The position numbers and the translations under genes are program-made. Below, in pieces: positions 57,906-64,000 of a stretch of 64,000 nt of DNA. The first letter of the stretch is position 1, and each line of letters begins with the position of its first letter. The stretch comes from Favolaschia claudopus (Eukaryota > Basidiomycota > Agaricomycetes > Agaricales > Mycenaceae). The notes under the pieces are model-generated. The model saw nothing but the letters and a program-made list of their open reading frames with translations. It made no database searches and was not told the DNA's origin. The DNA is taken from NCBI GenBank assembly GCA_037176885.1, contig JAWWNJ010000032.1, forward strand, positions 1,612,001 to 1,676,000, written 5' to 3'.

Positions 57906-58522
57906 CGTTGTCGTTGTGGTGTGAAGGAGGGAGAGCGCGGAAGAGCGTCCCGGGCTGAGAGTTTTGCCGGGAGGACACATGACACCCACGCTGGAATAGA
58001 AGCACGAAAAGAGATTGAAAGACGTGTTTCGTTTTGAACTGTGCAGTTCAACAGAGTTCAACGCACCTCAGGGAGATTACTCTACCGCTTCATTGTCCCA
58101 GAATTTCCACCGATTTTATTTGAATGATTTCGCCAGAAAATTTAGACTCGCAGTGGTACATTCGATTTCGAGGGAGAGCTACGTCCACATTGGAGGGTTA
58201 TCGTGGGCATAGCAGAGCTCCGTTACTTATCGCGGAAGATCCATCACCGTCGCGGCGTCGACATGGTGGTTGTAGGAGAGCACAAAGGACGCGAGAGCCT
58301 CAAAAACAAACAACCGCAATTCGACCGGCACGGCTCGGGACGGCAACTTCCGTCCCTGTTGTCTCTTTTCTCCCATCCACCTCGACAGCGACTCGGGCAT
58401 ACCCGTCTCTTCCGCTGCCTGCTGAACATTCGGTGTCAAATTTCGGAAAAAACAAGATATTTGTGTGCAATGTGCAGCAAGGAACGGCGTTGGGGTGACT
58501 AGACGATCGGAGTAGTGCACAG
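57906..58522. other. Intergenic region upstream of the SDR gene and tRNA
   Basis: Contains the ACAACGACAAC-type leader of the SDR gene (minus strand). No further gene supported. Confidence 0.5.
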
Positions 58523-58614
58523 GCATTAATGGGGTAGTGGTAACCTGGGTCGTTGCCATATGTTGAATGCCTAATCGTTTCGACCCGCCGGGGGTTCGAT
58601 TCCCCCTTAATGCA
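58523..58614 (+). tRNA. tRNA-Gly(GCC) with a 21-nt intron
   Basis: Acceptor stem GCATTAA/TTAATGC with discriminator A; D stem GGGT/ACCT around loop AGTGGTA; anticodon stem GGTCG/CGACC with loop TTGCCA-T; variable loop CGCC; T arm GGGGG-TTCGATT-CCCCC. The anticodon is GCC. Intron 58559-58579 sits at the canonical place after position 37. CCA is not encoded, as usual in eukaryotes. A T run (58635-58639) follows as a polymerase III stop. Confidence 0.93.
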
Positions 58615-58632
58615 CTGTCTTGGATCTCTCTT

Positions 58633-58639
58633 CATTTTT
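58633..58639 (+). terminator. Pol III T-run terminator
   Basis: ATTTTTG 20 bp after the tRNA end. Confidence 0.6.
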
Positions 58640-59029
58640 GTTCCCCTTCGTGTTAGCTTTTTCCCCCAGAGTCAGACTATCTAGATCTACTGTACCGTGT
58701 CGGACTGAGGACAAGGTTCCGAAGTTCAAGAACTTCAAGAGTTTCCTACTCACGATGAACAAGACATGAAAGAGCCCGAAACCTCAGAGTTCTGCGACGC
58801 CTGAGCGCTGAGTTCGCGGTTCTGCCAATGGCCAACCAGATTCGGAGTCTCAAATTCAACCTGCCTTTGACGTTCGAACATGGGGTGGTTCTGAGCTGTT
58901 CGCGGCATATGCAAGCTCCTTTTCTTTCATCATTATGTAATCTCAACTCATCCTTGTGTGAGTGACGACTCGGATTCATACATCTTTGAGTGTTTGTTCC
59001 TCTCCCGGCGCTTACTGTAAGCTTCTTTT

Positions 59030-59906
59030 GTGTTTCACTCGCAATACATTGAAAAACGAGCGGTTCACAGCGAACTTCGAGCTTTACCTCCTCCAACTGA
59101 CACGCGTTATGTACAAGCCGTTCAGTACCTCCATAAGTGCCTCTCCCTCTTCATTCTCCCCATCCTGCTCTGCAATGGCATATCAGCATACGTCTTCGAA
59201 CTCAATCGAGACATCGCAATTCATATGGAACCACAAGACGAATACAAACCAACCCCCGGGCCCCCTCGTTGCAATTCGCGAACTGCTATACCAGTCGCCG
59301 GCGAAGCGAAGCATTCGTCGTTGGAGGTTGGGGAGGAGTACTAGTTTGAGGATTGGGAGACGAGATTTGATTTGGGCAGTGTATGTTCCTCTATGTGCGG
59401 TAGATGAATCGGCATTGGTACATGATTTTGCTTTGCTTTGATATTAGTTCAACTGAGTTTTCCGTACCTATGATTATGGTATAAAGGCATCCTCCGTTTT
59501 CGGAATTCGTTCCATGCCGCAAGCAAGATTGCTGTCATTGAAGTACCCATATTAGATCGAGGTCGCCGATATCGAGGATGGAGATATCGTCGATCGATAA
59601 TCGTTTCCGAACGAGGAAAGTATACTTACAAGGAGCGCCGCATGATTCTGTATCCTGATTGAACATCCGAACAAAACTGACACACAAGACAATCCAGTAG
59701 AAGTCGTTCGAGTGCTAATACCAAGAAATCGAAGGTTGGGCATTCTGCAGTTCAACACTCCGGTTCCAGCATTAGAACATGAATTATACGTACACAGGAG
59801 GTCCTGTTCTCAGTCAGCGGGGACTCGGTCAATCAAGTTGATTATCTGCAAGATGAAGGCAATGCGGAGGGTTACAAAGAAGGGAAGATTAAAACGGCGG
59901 GTTTGA
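59030..59906 (+). other. Possible second DUF6593-like gene, unresolved
   Basis: Plus-strand frames include IIVSERGKYTYKERRMILYP (about 59597), then PVEVVRVLIPRNRRLG and PVPALEHELY (from about 59694), then LIICKMKAMRRV after a possible intron (about 59788-59836). The order resembles the C-terminal half of DUF6593 proteins (a YxW-like strand, PVAxF strand, basic end). I could not join them in one frame or find the N-terminus, so this is a weak call; it may be a relic. Confidence 0.3.
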
Positions 59907-60111
59907 CGATGTTTTCTGTGGGGCTCTCAGAAGACCCGACGTGGCGGATCAGGTTTCACTGCGCGGGCGTTGAATTCCCAAGAAACTGTTCGAAAGCGAA
60001 ATATGAAAAATTCAACCCATCGCTATTTCCCATTACACCGACTATACAATACCGTTGTACTTGACCGCCATAAATCTCTCTTCCCTTTCTGTGTCTCTGG
60101 TTCGTACGCTC

Positions 60112-61716
60112 TCAGAAATTCCCCGCAACAGCACCGATAACCGAGAAATCAGCGCATTCGGGGCTACCGAATGTGATATCGTTGAAGTACGGGCCTTAAT
60201 TCACGGGATGGTCAGTCGAGGGGCAATGAAGGATAAATAGCGACAGAGAGAGAAACTCACCAAGATGGTTCACGACGTTGAAGTTGATCAAGCTGTTGCC
60301 GGTGGAGCAGTTTATGTTGTCCTGTCCCTCGCACGCGACGAGGTCGGTTTGGTCACCGTTGATGTGGATTTCTCCGCTACAGGTAACAACGAAGCGTCAG
60401 CGGATGAATTCGACTTGAGGAAGGGATGGAAAGGAGAAAACGCACCTGGAGTGCTGGAATCCGAGCGACTTGGGGGGAACGATGGGCACGGGGTCGTGTT
60501 TGTTGGTTACGAAGGTGAGGCCGAGCTACATCGCAGATAAATAGTCAGGTGTATTTCGGCGAGAGCGAGAAGCAAAGGTAGAGGAACGGGGGGAGTGAAG
60601 AAGGGGGAGCAAGAAGTGGTGAAAAACCAGCGAGCCGAGCCGAGCCAACAACGCACCTTGCTATCAAGGAAATCAGCCCAGGCCTTGTTACCACCACGCG
60701 GCATCCCAAAGGTCGTCACAGTAACGTCGACATCGGAGCCAACGTTGTCTTTGATGAGGGCGCCGGTCATGGAGGCCAAGGCAGCGCCTACGAGGAAACA
60801 CAAATGAGCATACGGTTGATTGGATTAGTCAAGACGCACCGAGACTGTGTCCCGTAACCAAGACCTTCTTCACACCCGTGCTGGCGAGGCCAGCCTTGAC
60901 ACCCGAGAGAAGACCGTCCGCGGTGCGCTCGAACGTCTCTTGGAAGCCGTCGTGTACTTGGATGTCGGCTGCGAGGGTAAAGAAAGAAAGCATCGTTGTT
61001 AGTCGCGCATTCACGGGAGCGGTGTGAGCAGGAGGAGGAGAGAGAACAGGACGTACTGCCTGCGGCTTCGGGGAAACGAGAGGCGTTGAGGGCGACGAGC
61101 TTGAATTTCGCGTCGTTGATGATGGAGAGGCTGGAGCGAATGACCAGGAGTTAGCGCATATGCTGCGACGAGGGGGGGGGGAGGAATGAGGACTGACAAT
61201 TTGAAGGGATCGGTTCCCTCGTGTGCTACGACGAGAGTCTCTTCCTGAGTGTCGTGTGCAATGAAGTCTGGTATCATGCATAAGTAAATTCATTTTGTAA
61301 GTAGAGCGAGGATGGACGTACAGAGCGGCACGAGACCCGCATCTATCGAGAGCTCATGAGCTTCATGAATTCGAAGACCAGAGCAGTAACGCGGACTCAC
61401 CACCACCAGACTGCAAAAACTTAATCCCCTTCAACTCCTCACACGGCTTCCCGCACTTCCACGCCGTGATCTGCTCGCTCGGGCAATATGCAACTCGCGA
61501 GAACTGGGCCGGACGGACAAGGTTCTTCGTAATGTCGTCAGTCGATACAGGTGTCGGCTTGTCCGAGGAAGAATCATCCGAAGTGGAGGGACCAAGGCCG
61601 ACGGCGGAGGAGATTTTGTCGCCGATGGAGGAGAGGTCGATTCCGAAGAGGGGTTTCGGGGTGGGGAGCGAGAGGACGGAGGGGAGGAGGGGGAGGAGGG
61701 CAAGGAAAGCGCGCAT
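60112..61716 (-). CDS. Secreted class 3 lipase (alpha/beta hydrolase), 339 aa
   Basis: Nine exons (complement): 61401-61716, 61322-61342, 61198-61267, 61057-61130, 60840-60968, 60657-60787, 60446-60525, 60261-60376 and 60112-60194; 1020 nt in frame. A signal peptide occupies residues 1 to about 17. The nucleophile is Ser202 in GHSLG, the acid is probably Asp258 (NKHDPVP) and the base His311 (NHLGPYF); the VVAHEGTDP strand before the oxyanion region is typical of fungal Lipase_3 proteins. It likely cleaves acylglycerols or related esters outside the cell. Exon 2 is only 21 nt. TATA-like sequence is about 200 bp upstream. Four Cys after residue 77 suggest disulphides. Confidence 0.92.
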
Positions 61717-61919
61717 TGTTGGTTGGTTTGGAGGGATTGAGTGGTCGGTTGATTAAGAAAAAGGAGAGGGTGTAGGAAGGGCAAGTACTAAAATGGCGCT
61801 GCCAGGGAGAAGGTGAAGGGCAAAAGAATGAATGAAGAAGACGAAAGAAAGAGAAATGGACCGGGCAGCGGTGAAGCGGGGAGGGAAAGGGAGAGAGTCC
61901 GTTGGTCGTGTGAAGGAAA

Positions 61920-61927
61920 TTTATATA
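61920..61927 (-). promoter_or_regulatory. TATA box of the lipase gene
   Basis: TATATAAA on the minus strand, 204 bp before the start codon. Confidence 0.5.
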
Positions 61928-63213
61928 CGATCGGCTTGGTATCCTGGCCAACACGCCGCGTGGCGAGAGATCATATATCATCAAACCGGATTTTGGGATG
62001 GATGTCGGCGTCGCAGGGATGATTCTTGAAGACGAGTCCGAACCTTTGGGTGGGCTATGCGTCGACCTTTCATACTCAAAGCGCAAATATTAATGTACAC
62101 TCAAGACTTCGTCGAGACTCTCGAAGATATTTGAACTGGAGGACCTGAAATGGACTGAAACAGTCAGATAAGGTGGATCTGTCAATCAATTGTTCCGTGG
62201 GCGTCGTGATTTCCAGCTCTTCCGACTTACCTTTTGGTGGTGGTGGGCACCGACCGGGTTCCCACGATTCATCATTGATCTGACAGATTATTCCCACTAC
62301 CCAGCCCGTACTCAGGAAAAATGTTTTGGGCCGTTTGTAAATTGTCGGCGTTTCGAGTGATTCTCTTATGGGTTGCTTCTGGACTGAGGCGCTGAAGGCT
62401 AGCAGCGGATGCCACTCTGATTCTTTCGAATCTTTTTGTTTTCTTCGTGGACGGTTGGTTGACGAGCAACAAGAGACGTTGGAAACGATCGACGGAGAGA
62501 GTTACCCCGCGGGGCACTGGGGCGTTCGGGATCTTCGAAAAAATGAAGCGAAAGGATCAAGAAAGGATCTTCAGTCGGGCAGTCCCGGTTTCGTCCCTTT
62601 TGTGTACGGGATTGCTGGCGGTAGACTTGATCTAAGGGTACCAGACGATGAGCCGTGGATTCGATGGCAAACAGCGACGTGAAGACCAACAGCATACCTT
62701 CCGTTGCGGCAAAAGCAGCGGAAAGGGCAAGGTGCAGGGTGATGGTTGACGCCAAGGAAGGAACTGGAGCCGCAAATCTCCCACGATCACGGACCATGAT
62801 GGCACGTGAGATTCTGTTGAATTTGCGCTTTTATCAAGTTTTTATAATCTGAGAAGACTAATCGGAGGGCACGCAGATATGAGCCCAATTCTCCAAAGCC
62901 CGTTTCCTAATCTGGTGTTAAGTAGACTGTGTTTGACACGGCTTCTTTGGTTGGAGTTCTCATTCATAAAATTGTTGAAGTTCGCACAAAAAAAAGTAAA
63001 TTCAGATGACCCTTCATGAGTAAGATGATGATACATTCAATATTTACCCAGACACAGCCCAAGAAACCAAACATTGAAGGGAGCATATCAAACAGGTATC
63101 AAAACTACAAGGAGGTTCATTCTGCTTCGATGAACCTCAGCATAGAGAAACAGACATGGTCTAGGAGCTTGAAGCATCCAGAACAGCTCCGAAAATCGAC
63201 AATCAACCTCCGA
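61928..63213. other. Intergenic region, no confident gene
   Basis: Overlapping short frames around 62.37-62.80 kb on both strands show no motif or splice-supported extension. Confidence 0.45.
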
Positions 63214-64000
63214 CTACACAGAGGCAAGCGTAGGTGTTGGGGCCTCCACTTCTGCAGGTTGTGTCTGCTCTGGTTCATCCTGGGCAGAGTGATTCATGAT
63301 CCTACTCTTTGCTGCACCTGGTGTGGCTGCCATGGTTGAGCGATTCTCAGCGCCTCTCCCAGCCTCACTTCTGTAATCAGGAGGTAGTTCCACCACTTCC
63401 TCTGCCTCTGTGATAACGGTAACAGGTGCCTGCCCAGCATCGTGGTGGAGCACATATGCTCTGGTAGGTCTAGTCCATACAGATGATGAGTGTGAGGGTT
63501 GTCGCCGATTTGCTTGCAATGTTGGGGCAGGAGACGTGCGCTCTGACATGCCACTAGGAGAAACAAGTTGGCTTTGACTGCCAGGGGACACCTGATTGTT
63601 TGTGTTGCCAGAGAGGGCATCATCACCAGTTGTCCAAGATAAAGTTGTTTGATCACTGGGTGACTTTTCGGTGTTATATCCTGTCCACTTGTATGCCTCA
63701 ATGTGAGAATGATCTTGGTTGGTTTTGCGAGCGAAGAAGCGGATATAGAGATAGCATAAGAGACAAGCAACAATAGCTGCCCCAAATGCACCTCCAACGC
63801 CAGCGCCAACAGCTAAACTGTGGGCTTTGGAGGATGGACTGTGATGGGCAGAAGGAAAGTATGAATTAGGTGGATAATTGATTTGCAGTTGATGACATAC
63901 ATAGATCCTGGTGCCACTAGAATGTATTGTTGAATTATACAAACAGAGTCAAGACAAGAATGACTCACAGCACCCATTTGGTCCTCCACCTCCAGCATGC
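63214..64000 (-). CDS. Single-pass membrane protein, C-terminal part (continues beyond the window)
   Basis: Exons (complement) 63969-64000 (partial), 63901-63916 (16 nt) and 63214-63838, introns 52 and 62 bp. The spliced frame runs GGGGPNGCLAPG, then SSKAHSLAVGAGVGG, a 23-residue hydrophobic segment (about AFGAAIVACLLCYLYIRFF), a basic stop-transfer (ARK), then about 170 residues rich in Ser, Thr, Pro and Gln. The layout (extracellular region outside the window, one helix, disordered tail with PPDY near the end) is that of fungal type I surface proteins or Mid2-like sensors. The family cannot be named without the missing N-terminus. Confidence 0.7.

Noticed and set aside
57222..58037. 271-codon plus-strand frame and 233-codon minus frame over the SDR gene
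   Set aside because: Shadows of the GC-rich SDR coding sequence, with Gly- or Pro/Arg-dominated composition.
62368..62797. Overlapping 104- and 132-codon frames as genes
   Set aside because: No motif, no splice-supported extension, and the two overlap on opposite strands.

Overview
This window is nuclear DNA of a mushroom-forming basidiomycete (Agaricomycetes). The evidence is genes split by many 45-70 bp GT-AG introns, gene families typical of that class (P-loop 'G domain' proteins, DUF6593, Kre9/Knh1-like secreted proteins, TKL-like kinases, class 3 lipase), a Copia-type gag, and a tRNA-Gly with a short intron. The species cannot be told from the sequence.

Bases 1-44,540 are a decaying tandem array. 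Its unit is a spacer (S, about 3 kb, GC-rich, no confident gene), a minus-strand GTPase gene (called M here, 460 codons in the best copy) and a plus-strand GTPase gene (called P, about 400 codons). M and P are head to head across a shared upstream region. The order is S1-M1-P1-S2-P2-M2-P3-S3-M3-P4-S4. One diverged spacer copy (S5) lies further on at about 49.9-52.7 kb. M1, M3, P1 and P2 read as intact once spliced. M2 has a one-base frameshift, P4 has a premature stop near its end, and P3 is split by two transposon insertions, one of which carries a third element inside it.

The most unusual feature is inside every P gene. Between the GTPase domain and the C-terminal helical part, about 1 kb of DNA consists of about 14-17 consecutive phase-0 microexons of 3-15 nt, separated by roughly 40-70 nt introns. 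The arrangement is recognisable in all four paralogues. P1 shows a fresh 55-bp tandem duplication that adds one more intron and one more 3-nt exon. Several introns in these genes start with GC instead of GT.

Mobile DNA is concentrated in the array: two identical 604-bp inverted MULE-like MITEs (9-bp target duplications), a 5.76-kb CACTG-ended element, a 1.5-kb gag-only LTR retrotransposon nested in it, a 495-bp element in a P1 intron, and a 1.86-kb CCCAGTG-ended element in S3.

From 45 kb on the window is more ordinary: a Kre9/Knh1-like secreted protein, an unrecognised two-part protein, a broken kinase, spacer relic S5, a broken member of an Agaricomycete orphan family, a DUF6593 protein, an NAD-dependent epimerase/dehydratase, tRNA-Gly(GCC), a secreted class 3 lipase, and the C-terminal part of a single-pass membrane protein running off the right edge.
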